From Phycisphaerales bacterium (GTDB lineage Bacteria; Planctomycetota; Phycisphaerae; Tepidisphaerales; Tepidisphaeraceae): DNA of 64,000 bases. The stretch covers positions 1-64,000 of the forward strand of contig JADYZN010000032.1 of NCBI GenBank assembly GCA_020853095.1, read 5' to 3'. The notes beneath the pieces are model-generated. The model saw nothing but the letters and a program-made list of their open reading frames with translations. It ran no database searches and was not told where the DNA came from. The translations under genes were made by a program, and so were the position numbers. The first letter of the stretch is position 1; the number at the start of each line of letters is the position of its first letter. Positions 16,126-22,006 of the stretch are shown piece after piece.

Positions 16126-16305
16126 TCAGCGGGCCACCTTGATGCGGGGCTTGCCGCGGCTGCGGCGGCGCCGTTTTTCGCTGGGCTTTTCATAATAGGC
16201 CACCCGCTTGATGTCCTTGGTGAGGCCTTCTTTTTCGCAGGCTTTTTTGAACCGCCGCAACATCTGTTCGGCGGTTTCGCTGCCGCGGGATTTAACCTTA
16301 ATCAT
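16126..16305 (-). CDS. rpsU: Small ribosomal subunit protein bS21
   Basis: This 59-residue basic protein matches bS21: it begins MIKVKSRGSETAEQMLRRFK, continues with KACEKEGLTKDIKRVAYYEK, and ends in a run of Arg and Lys (SEKRRRRSRGKPRIKVAR). The family pattern LRRFKxxCEKxG and the FYEKP-like YYEKP are both visible. bS21 helps base-pair mRNA near the 16S 3' end during initiation. An AAAGGATTG stretch lies upstream of the ATG at 16305. It lies 67 nt upstream of the ABC ATPase gene and is divergent from the thioesterase. It was found by translating the gap because of its short length. Confidence 0.93.
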   Translation of the reverse strand: MIKVKSRGSETAEQMLRRFKKACEKEGLTKDIKRVAYYEKPSEKRRRRSRGKPRIKVAR

Positions 16306-16442
16306 GCCGGATCAATCCTTTCAGTCGTTTTTAGGGTCAGCTTCCGGCGGGATTTTGCTCCGGCCGGTGGAACAGGGTAGTGTAGCGGGATCGCCCGATT
16401 GTTCAAGGCAAGGTTGGTTGATAAACAGACTCGCGTCGCCGC

Positions 16443-16835
16443 ATGAATTTGACAGAACACACCATCACCATTCGCGTTCGCTATCCGGAGGTGGATGCGA
16501 TGGGATATCTGCATCACAGCCGGTTTTTACAGTATTTTGAGCTGGGACGGATCGAATTATTGCGTGCTTCGGGGCACAATTATGCCGATTTGGAGCGGGA
16601 TGGGGTCTATTTTGTGGTGGCCCGGGCACAGGTGAATTATAAATCACCCGCCCGGTACGATGAGGAATTGACGCTTCATACCCGAATCACCCGCCAGACG
16701 GCGGTTCGGATCGATCATGCCTATGAACTTCGCCGCCAGGAGGTGCTGGTGGCCGAAGGAACCACCACCATCGCCAGCGTCAATCGACAAGGCCAGGTGA
16801 TCCCGATCCCCGATCGGCTGAAAAAACCGGATTAA
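16443..16835 (+). CDS. YbgC/FadM-type acyl-CoA thioesterase
   Basis: This is a 130-residue hotdog-fold thioesterase that hydrolyses acyl-CoA thioesters. The active-site motif is RVRYPEVDAMGYLHHSRFLQ, with the catalytic Asp in EVDAMG and the following histidines, then ELGRIELL. The C-terminal half VNYKSPARYDEELTLHTRI and VAEGTTTIASVN matches 4-hydroxybenzoyl-CoA thioesterase-like proteins. The physiological acyl-CoA cannot be inferred. It is a single-gene unit, ending at a clear terminator, and divergent from rpsU across 137 nt. Confidence 0.9.
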   Translation: MNLTEHTITIRVRYPEVDAMGYLHHSRFLQYFELGRIELLRASGHNYADLERDGVYFVVARAQVNYKSPARYDEELTLHTRITRQTAVRIDHAYELRRQEVLVAEGTTTIASVNRQGQVIPIPDRLKKPD

Positions 16836-16863
16836 CTTCCATCAAATCGGCGCCCAAAGATGC

Positions 16864-16891
16864 AAAAAGGCCCGTTTTCCGGGCTTTTTTT
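16864..16891. terminator. Bidirectional intrinsic terminator
   Basis: A GCCCG/CGGGC stem with a five-base loop is flanked by AAAAA on the left and TTTTTTT on the right, so it can end transcription from the thioesterase gene and also from the opposite strand. Confidence 0.8.
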
Positions 16892-16905
16892 GTTGCCATG
16901 GCATA

Positions 16906-17018
16906 GATCGGTGTGTTTTGCACCGCCGGTGTAAAATGCGCTGGTTCGTTGTAAGCCATTTCTGCGCATGAAGTTAGAGCCGAATTGATCAGTTGGATAG
17001 GTGTAAAATGCACCGATC
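16906..17018. repeat. Spaced inverted repeat with a third half-site
   Basis: The left arm GATCGGTGTGTTTTGCACC (16906-16924) matches the reverse complement of the right arm GGTGTAAAATGCACCGATC (17000-17018) at 16 of 19 positions. The 12-mer GGTGTAAAATGC of the right arm recurs exactly at 16928-16939. Three related sites upstream of the array suggest a cooperative or looping transcription factor, or remnants of a small mobile element. Confidence 0.55.
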
Positions 17019-17125
17019 CGGGGGTGCGATGCCGGCGCATTTCGGGTCGGCCTGAAATTTTGTAAATCATTTATAAATAACAACTTATAAAAATATGACG
17101 GGTCCCCTGCTGGGTTTGGTACGCG

Positions 17126-17626
17126 ATGTGTTTTAAGCCTGTCGTGAACGCGGTTGTAACAAAATCAAAGATCGTGTGGCTGGGAATGAGAGATCGTCCG
17201 GCCAGGGTTTTAAGCATCGGGCAGACCGGCGTGCCGCAAGGCCTGGGCGGAGGAAGGATCGACTGGTCCTTTGCCAAGGAATCCGCCGAGGTGTTGGCCC
17301 AGTTGCGTCGGCGTGATTTCGAACATGTTCTGGCCGGGCGAACGATCCAGGACCAGCCGATTTGGCCTGTGATCCGGCGGGTGAAGGCGATTCGGCAAAG
17401 GCAGAAATGGTCGTTGATCGCTCCGATGCTCAGCCGGGCCGAGGAGATCATGGCCAGGTCGCTGGGGGTGGTGCGGATATTCGATTCAATGCCCGATTCG
17501 GAAGCGATTTTGGAACTGGTGGCCGGCTCGATCGTGGTGGACCGGCTGCTGATGGAGGAAGCGATGAACCCGAATGAACCTCATCGCCAGGCCAGGCCGG
17601 GTCTGTTGCAACCTCAGGCCGTATGA
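17126..17626 (+). CDS. Degenerate receiver-like protein
   Basis: The 166-residue product has the strand-helix rhythm of a response-regulator receiver (ARVLSIGQTG, SAEVLAQLRRRDFEHVLAG, WSLIAPMLSRAEEIMARSLGVVRIFDSMPDSEAILELV) but lacks the acidic pair, the phospho-acceptor Asp and the conserved lysine. It may be a phosphorylation-independent regulator; it has no DNA-binding domain. The start ATG 17126 lacks an obvious ribosome binding site, so the exact N-terminus is uncertain. Its stop lies 11 nt before the first cassette hairpin, the same hairpin that ends each PEP-CTERM gene, which ties this gene to the array. Confidence 0.6.
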   Translation: MCFKPVVNAVVTKSKIVWLGMRDRPARVLSIGQTGVPQGLGGGRIDWSFAKESAEVLAQLRRRDFEHVLAGRTIQDQPIWPVIRRVKAIRQRQKWSLIAPMLSRAEEIMARSLGVVRIFDSMPDSEAILELVAGSIVVDRLLMEEAMNPNEPHRQARPGLLQPQAV

Positions 17627-17637
17627 ACCCTCTTTTG

Positions 17638-17777
17638 CCCGCCGGTTCGGGAAATCCGGATCGGCGGGATTTGGATCGGGCGTGTTGCCCGGTTCGTGAA
17701 TGAAAACGAGGCCGCGAAGTATCGCGGCAGGGAGATGAGGCGGCCCTTAATTTTCGCCTTAAATAGGAGATTGGGTC
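17638..17777 (+). promoter_or_regulatory. Cassette spacer A: three-hairpin module before PEP-CTERM gene 1
   Basis: Hairpin 1 (17638-17650 with 17656-17668) is 13 bp with a GAAAT loop. Hairpin 2 is GCCGCGA/TCGCGGC (17711-17717, 17722-17728). Hairpin 3 is TGAGGCG/CGCCTTA (17736-17742, 17755-17761). The ribosome binding site AGGAGA follows at 17765 and the ATG at 17778. The block GTGAATGAAAACGAGGCCGCG is shared by copies A to D, and copy E differs slightly. Confidence 0.85.
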
Positions 17778-18686
17778 ATGTTCAGCAGCAAGTCAGTGAT
17801 CGCGTGTGCCGCTGCTGCGGCGTTGGGTTTTGGTGGGGTGGCTACCCAGGCGGCGCAGGTCAATGTCGGAGCGTTCGGCGATTACGGATGGAAAGCCGAC
17901 GACGTGCGAAACACGTCGGGCATGGACTTGGTTGGCATCAACAACACCAATGCGGGAAAACCTGGCCAGACACCCACTGCCGCCGACGATCTGGCCATCG
18001 CGACGCAGATTCAGTTTGTCGCCGGCCCGTCCGGCTCGACCTATGGCGGGGCGGTTTCGATCGACGGGACAAGCTCAAACAGTGGAAAGTCGAATTACAG
18101 CGTAATCGACACGGCCAGCGGCTTTGGTACCGGCGCCAGCCTGCTGACCACCTTCAATGCAACATATGAGTGGTACGGCCAACCCAACCCCACGACACGG
18201 ACCTTGGCCTTCAAGCTGGGTATTCAATCGACATCATGGGGAACGGGTGCGGGTCAGTCGCAAGAGGGCTTCACCGCCACACGTTCCGGCGAATCGGCTT
18301 GGGATCTGGTGCTGGTTCACGTCCCGGCCACCTCTGACAACGCATGGAGTACGGTCAGCGTCGATCATGACAGCGGCACATGGGCCCTTTATCGCCAGGC
18401 GGGCAACACGTTCTTCCCCGTACCCTCGGCGACGCCGCAAACGCTGGATCAATGGAACACCGACTCCACCTTTGGACCGCTGCTTTTCGGCAGCGGAGCC
18501 AAAGTCACGAGCATCCAGTTTGGACTTGGGTCATCCCAGAAAAACTCCATCAGCTATGTGGATTATCTCCAGACCAACCTGCTCAACGGCGGGGACGTGA
18601 TCAATTACGTCCCCGAACCCAGCATCCTGGGCGTGGCGGGATTGGCGGCATCGGCGCTGCTGATGCGTCGGCGTCGGCGGGCGTAA
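17778..18686 (+). CDS. PEP-CTERM surface protein 1
   Basis: This is a 302-residue exported protein. The N-terminus MFSSKSVIACAAAAALGF is a Sec signal peptide shared with the other array members. The body is rich in Gly, Ser, Thr and Asn, has no cysteine or catalytic motif I recognise, and looks like an all-beta extracellular domain (for example SAWDLVLVHVPATSDNAW, TWALYRQAGN). It ends with the PEP-CTERM signal NYVPEPSILGVAGLAASALL followed by MRRRRRA, which exosortase cleaves at the cell envelope. No exosortase gene is in the window. The preceding spacer carries three hairpins and the ribosome binding site AGGAGA 7 nt before the start. Confidence 0.88.
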   Translation: MFSSKSVIACAAAAALGFGGVATQAAQVNVGAFGDYGWKADDVRNTSGMDLVGINNTNAGKPGQTPTAADDLAIATQIQFVAGPSGSTYGGAVSIDGTSSNSGKSNYSVIDTASGFGTGASLLTTFNATYEWYGQPNPTTRTLAFKLGIQSTSWGTGAGQSQEGFTATRSGESAWDLVLVHVPATSDNAWSTVSVDHDSGTWALYRQAGNTFFPVPSATPQTLDQWNTDSTFGPLLFGSGAKVTSIQFGLGSSQKNSISYVDYLQTNLLNGGDVINYVPEPSILGVAGLAASALLMRRRRRA

Positions 18687-18703
18687 GAGTGTCGAACCTT
18701 CTT

Positions 18704-18844
18704 TCCGCCGGTTCGGGAAATCCGGATCGGCGGGATTTGGATCGGGCGTGTGGCCCGGTTCGTGAATGAAAACGAGGCCGCGAAGTTTTCGCGGTTAAGG
18801 GAGATGAGGCGGCCCTTTTAATCGCCTCAAAAGGGAGCATTGTC
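18704..18844 (+). promoter_or_regulatory. Cassette spacer B: three-hairpin module before the mini PEP-CTERM gene
   Basis: Hairpin 1 is at 18705-18716 and 18722-18733. Hairpin 2 is CCGCGAA/TTCGCGG. Hairpin 3 is TGAGGCG/CGCCTCA, a perfect 7-bp stem where spacer A has a G-U pair. AAGGGAG follows before ATG 18845. Confidence 0.85.
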
Positions 18845-19123
18845 ATGTTGGGCGGAAAATCAATCCTGGCGGGTGCGGCGGCGATGATTTTTACGGTCGG
18901 TGCCCAGGCGATGGCGGCCGGTGGAATCGACCAGAGGCGGGGCGGTTCTCATGAGACCACCCTCATCAATGGCACATCCGGCCAAGCCGACGCCGCAACA
19001 TCCGGCCGATTTGCAAGTCGGGCACGTCACGTCCCCGAACCCAGCTACCTGGGCCTGGCGGGCATGGCGGCATCGGTGCTGCTGATGCGTCGACGGCGCG
19101 GGCGGAGTCTCTTTGGACATTAG
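18845..19123 (+). CDS. Miniature PEP-CTERM protein
   Basis: The product is only 92 residues: a signal peptide (MLGGKSILAGAAAMIFTVGAQAMA, written here in two overlapping parts as MLGGKSILAGAAAMIF and MIFTVGAQAMA), about 35 polar residues, and a C-terminal signal ARHVPEPSYLGLAGMAASVL followed by MRRRRGRS. It therefore has sorting signals but no folded domain. It keeps the same spacer and ribosome binding site as its neighbours. It may be a remnant of a deletion inside a cassette, or a real short surface peptide. The reading frame is intact, with no frameshift or early stop. Confidence 0.75.
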   Translation: MLGGKSILAGAAAMIFTVGAQAMAAGGIDQRRGGSHETTLINGTSGQADAATSGRFASRARHVPEPSYLGLAGMAASVLLMRRRRGRSLFGH

Positions 19124-19132
19124 CCTTTTGAC

Positions 19133-19272
19133 CCCGCCGGTTCGGGAAATCCGGGTCGGCGGGATTTGGATCGGGCGTGTTGCCAGGTCCGTGAATGAAA
19201 ACGAGGCCGCGAGTTTTCGCGGTTAGGGAGATGAGGCGGCCCTTAATTTTCGCCTCGAATAGGAGATGGGTC
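19133..19272 (+). promoter_or_regulatory. Cassette spacer C: three-hairpin module before PEP-CTERM gene 3
   Basis: Hairpin 1 is at 19134-19145 and 19151-19162 with one T-A pair changed to T-G. Hairpin 2 is CCGCGA/TCGCGG. Hairpin 3 is TGAGGCG/CGCCTCG. AGGAGA precedes ATG 19273. In this copy an in-frame ATG at 19195 opens into the gene, but the same frame is closed in copies A and B, so it is not used as the start. Confidence 0.85.
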
Positions 19273-20175
19273 ATGCTCAGCAGGAAGTCAGTTATCGCGT
19301 GTGCCGCTGCGGCGGCGGTGGGTTTGGGGCAGTTGGTGCAGGGGGCGGCGTTGAATGGGGCGGACGACTATGGCACCGATTCACATGGATACTATTTCGC
19401 GATCTCAGGCGGACAATTCCCCACCGGGTCCACACCCAACGGGGATAATGCATCGGGTGGGACGTACCGATTCCTGGTGGATGATGCGGTCGGTTGGGGG
19501 CGAGATGCATCTGAATCGGGTGTGTGGCAGAAGGATGACTGGTATTCGGATAACGCCGGCATCGGTCTGACGCTGCGGAACGGAACATCAATTGTTTACG
19601 ACAACAATGGTCTGGAAGCCGATGCGGTGACGCCGGCCAGTGCCGTTTATTACGACTCAGTTGCAGGCAACTATCCGACCGGCGGTCATGGTGCGGTGAC
19701 GGCGTATTCGATGTCGAACAACTACGACTGGATTTACGCAGGTTATTTCAAGATTGTAGCCGAAACAACCGTGACCTCGCTGACGGGATATTTCGCTTAC
19801 AACACCAGCCCCAGCGATGGGTTGACCGCTGGGTTTGATCCAAGTGACCCGGATGTGCGTTTTCGCATGAACATCTGGTCCAACGTCAGCGGCGATCTGC
19901 TGCCGACCGATACCGATTCATTCGATGGCGATGTGTTCACCAGTGATCTCTCGACCGGCACGTTCAGTTGGTCGGATACGGGTTACAACCGTGTGGGGTC
20001 CAGTTCACAGCAGGACATCTATCGGATGACCTACACGTTGAATTCGCCGATCGTTCTTCAACCGGGCGAATACTGGTTCAGTCATGATGCGGTGTTGGTC
20101 CCCGAACCGGGCGCGTTGACCTTTCTGGGCATCGGCGCATCGGCGTTGCTGATGCGTCGGCGCCGGCGGGCATAA
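19273..20175 (+). CDS. PEP-CTERM surface protein 3
   Basis: This is a 300-residue exported protein with the shared signal peptide MLSRKSVIACAAAAAVGLG. The body has many Asp, Gly, Ser and Tyr residues and repeated beta-strand-like stretches (YDWIYAGYFKIVAETTVTSL, TGYFAYNTSP), typical of an extracellular jelly-roll-like domain; the segment around PIVLQPGEYWFSHDAVLVPE is strand-rich up to the sorting signal. The end is VPEPGALTFLGIGASALL then MRRRRRA. The start is the ATG after AGGAGA; longer in-frame starts lie in the structured leader. Function is unknown beyond surface or matrix association. Confidence 0.88.
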   Translation: MLSRKSVIACAAAAAVGLGQLVQGAALNGADDYGTDSHGYYFAISGGQFPTGSTPNGDNASGGTYRFLVDDAVGWGRDASESGVWQKDDWYSDNAGIGLTLRNGTSIVYDNNGLEADAVTPASAVYYDSVAGNYPTGGHGAVTAYSMSNNYDWIYAGYFKIVAETTVTSLTGYFAYNTSPSDGLTAGFDPSDPDVRFRMNIWSNVSGDLLPTDTDSFDGDVFTSDLSTGTFSWSDTGYNRVGSSSQQDIYRMTYTLNSPIVLQPGEYWFSHDAVLVPEPGALTFLGIGASALLMRRRRRA

Positions 20176-20192
20176 GGCAGTCGAACCTTCTT

Positions 20193-20332
20193 TCCGCCGA
20201 TTCGGGAAATCCGGGTCGGCGGGATTTGGATCGGGCGTGTGGCTCGGTCCGTGAATGAAAACGAGGCCGCGAGGTTTCGCGGTTAGGGAATTGAGGCGAC
20301 CCCTATCTTTCGCCTTAATAAGGAGAGCGATC
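20193..20332 (+). promoter_or_regulatory. Cassette spacer D: three-hairpin module before PEP-CTERM gene 4
   Basis: Hairpin 1 is at 20194-20205 and 20211-20222, with an A-T pair where other copies have G-T. Hairpin 2 is CCGCGA/TCGCGG. Hairpin 3 is TTGAGGCG/CGCCTTAA, 8 bp, with a changed loop. AGGAG follows before ATG 20333. Confidence 0.85.
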
Positions 20333-21073
20333 ATGCTCAATCGGAAGTCAGTTATCGTGTGTGCCGCCGCGGCGGCCTTGGGATTCGCTACTGTAGGTAC
20401 GGCGATGGCCGACATCGTGGTGTACGACACCTTGTCAGGTCAGGATACCTTCATCGACCAACAGTATGCGAATAACTACTACTACATTGGTACCGAGATT
20501 GCCCCGAACCAGACCGGACAATTGACAACAATCCAGATACCGTTTGCGGTGACGTACTACAACGCCAGCAATGAAAATCGGGCGACCAGCTTTGATTACA
20601 CGCCCAATGTTCGCCTGGACCTGTATCCCAGCATTGCCGACGCAGTCGCAAATACGAATCTGCTTGGAACCGCCAACGCCAGCAGCACATTCCACAATGA
20701 TGGAATCATTGGTCCTGGTGACACCGTACGGCACTACAACATCGAAGACCGGCAGGTGCTGACATTTGATTACACATCACAGAACGTCACGCTGCCCTCC
20801 TCCTTTGTTTTCGCCTATCACGATGATGCGACGGATAACATTGCCGGTACGGCCGGGTTTTCAGTGTATGGAAAGAGCGGATTGACCGGCCCGACCTACT
20901 TTAACACATACCCCAATGCCGTCGGATCAGACTCGACGAGTGGTCCATACGGGGGTACTTACGATGGCTACTCGATCTCAGCGGCAGTCAGCATTGTCCC
21001 CGAACCGGCAACTTTGTCGGTACTGGGCATCGGCGCGGCGGCGTTGCTGATGCGTCGGCGTCGGCGGGCATAA
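20333..21073 (+). CDS. PEP-CTERM surface protein 4
   Basis: This 246-residue exported protein has signal peptide MLNRKSVIVCAAAAALGFAT, near-identical to its neighbours. The body starts IVVYDTLSGQDTFIDQQY and contains TTIQIPFAVTYYNAS and VRLDLYPSIADAVANTNLLG, resembling planctomycete PEP-CTERM proteins with a jelly-roll-like fold. It ends IVPEPATLSVLGIGAAALL then MRRRRRA. The start follows AGGAGAGCGATC. The middle has no visible similarity to the other four array proteins, although the first 20 and last 25 residues are almost the same. Confidence 0.88.
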   Translation: MLNRKSVIVCAAAAALGFATVGTAMADIVVYDTLSGQDTFIDQQYANNYYYIGTEIAPNQTGQLTTIQIPFAVTYYNASNENRATSFDYTPNVRLDLYPSIADAVANTNLLGTANASSTFHNDGIIGPGDTVRHYNIEDRQVLTFDYTSQNVTLPSSFVFAYHDDATDNIAGTAGFSVYGKSGLTGPTYFNTYPNAVGSDSTSGPYGGTYDGYSISAAVSIVPEPATLSVLGIGAAALLMRRRRRA

Positions 21074-21090
21074 GGCAGTCGAACCTTCTT

Positions 21091-21232
21091 TCCGCCGGTT
21101 CGGGAAGACCGGATCGGCGGGATTTGGATCGGGACGGTGTTGTCCCGGCCATGAATGAAACGAGGCCGCGAGGTTTTCGCGGCAGGGGAAAAGAGGCGGC
21201 CCTTAATTTTCGCCTCGTAAAGGAAATGGGTC
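21091..21232 (+). promoter_or_regulatory. Cassette spacer E: three-hairpin module before PEP-CTERM gene 5
   Basis: Hairpin 1 is at 21092-21103 and 21109-21120 with a GAAGA loop. Hairpin 2 is GCCGCGA/TCGCGGC. Hairpin 3 is GAGGCG/CGCCTC. AAAGGAAA precedes ATG 21233. Confidence 0.85.
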
Positions 21233-21952
21233 ATGTTCAGCAGGAAGACAGCTATCGCGTGTGCCTCCGCGGCGGCCTTATCCTTGACCGGTATTTCGGC
21301 CACGCAGGCGGCGGTTGCATGGAGTGGCCAGAACTGGGTTGAAAACTTAGGAGATGCCGCTGTGAATGTCGACGGCAATCTGGAGTTGACAACCTCGCAC
21401 GAAACCTATCCGGGTAGCGGAGACTACGTTGGCCAAACTTATTATACTACCGACAACGCATTTCGAAGTTCATCAACACCTTATGTAAAGGTCACGTTTA
21501 CGGATTCAGGAAGCGGCGTCGGTCCGTACCTGGCATTCGACAAAGAAACTGGATTCAATAATGGGTGGGCCGAAATCGGGGCCAATCCCCTCAATGATGT
21601 AACTGAGGACCATTATTCAATTTACTGGGACAACTTTGGCGGTGCATATCATCCGGTTGATCTTGGGGCGCGCACAGCGGGTGATCATACCGTACAAATC
21701 GGTCGGCGTTCGGATGGCACGCTGGATTTCTGGTTTGATGGTTCGCTGAAGTACAGTTCAGACTTCAACGTTATCAATCCGAGTTACATGGAATATGTGT
21801 ACCTCGCCGCGGCGGGAACATCCGCCTCGGATGTCGCAACGTTCAAGAACTTTGAATCGGGAACGAATTATGTTGTCCCCGAACCCTCCACCATCACCCT
21901 GCTGGGCATCGGCGCGGCGGCGCTGCTGATGCGTCGGCGTCGGCGGGCATAA
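21233..21952 (+). CDS. PEP-CTERM surface protein 5
   Basis: This 239-residue exported protein begins MFSRKTAIACASAAALSLTG. The body resembles a concanavalin-like or laminin-G-like beta sandwich: AVNVDGNLELTTSHETYPGS, YVKVTFTDSGSG, TVQIGRRSDGTLDFWFDGSL and FKNFESG are the kind of strands seen in LamG/DUF1080-type carbohydrate-binding domains. That is a guess from style, not a match. The end is YVVPEPSTITLLGIGAAALL then MRRRRRA. It is the last member of the array and is followed by the terminal hairpin with a T-run. Confidence 0.87.
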   Translation: MFSRKTAIACASAAALSLTGISATQAAVAWSGQNWVENLGDAAVNVDGNLELTTSHETYPGSGDYVGQTYYTTDNAFRSSSTPYVKVTFTDSGSGVGPYLAFDKETGFNNGWAEIGANPLNDVTEDHYSIYWDNFGGAYHPVDLGARTAGDHTVQIGRRSDGTLDFWFDGSLKYSSDFNVINPSYMEYVYLAAAGTSASDVATFKNFESGTNYVVPEPSTITLLGIGAAALLMRRRRRA

Positions 21953-21969
21953 GACTGCTGAACCCTGTT

Positions 21970-22006
21970 CCCGTCGGTTCGGGACAACCGGATCGGCGGG
22001 ATTTTT
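21970..22006 (+). terminator. Terminal copy F of cassette hairpin 1, with T-run
   Basis: The stem 21971-21982 pairs with 21988-21999 and is followed by GATTTTT. It is the same hairpin as in spacers A to E, but here it has five T residues, as expected for an intrinsic terminator at the end of the array. It also separates the array from the convergent gene that ends at 22006. Confidence 0.8.

Larger units (their letters stand above)
16836..17125. other. Intergenic region with terminator, spaced inverted repeats and AT-rich promoter-like DNA
   Basis: No gene is seen in these 290 nt. They contain the thioesterase terminator, then a 19-bp inverted repeat pair (16906-16924 and 17000-17018, 16 of 19 positions matching) with an extra half copy GGTGTAAAATGC at 16928-16939. 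Around 17055-17095 the DNA is strongly AT-rich (ATTTATAAATAACAACTTAT), the lowest GC in the neighbourhood, and is the likely promoter area for the receiver-like gene and the PEP-CTERM array. Confidence 0.6.

Noticed and set aside
13593-16142. 849-codon open frame on the plus strand opposite the ABC genes
   Set aside because: Gly/Asp/Ala/Val-rich composition and no family motif, while the minus strand has Walker motifs and coupled starts and stops.
19195-19272. Longer PEP-CTERM protein starting in the leader (MKTRPR...)
   Set aside because: In-frame only in copies C and D; in A and B the same frame has a stop and in E it is shifted. The stems covary at the RNA level, so the region is leader and not coding.
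17638-22006. CRISPR-like array
   Set aside because: The repeated spacers are about 140 nt and separated by whole genes; there are no short direct repeats with uniform spacers, nor cas genes.
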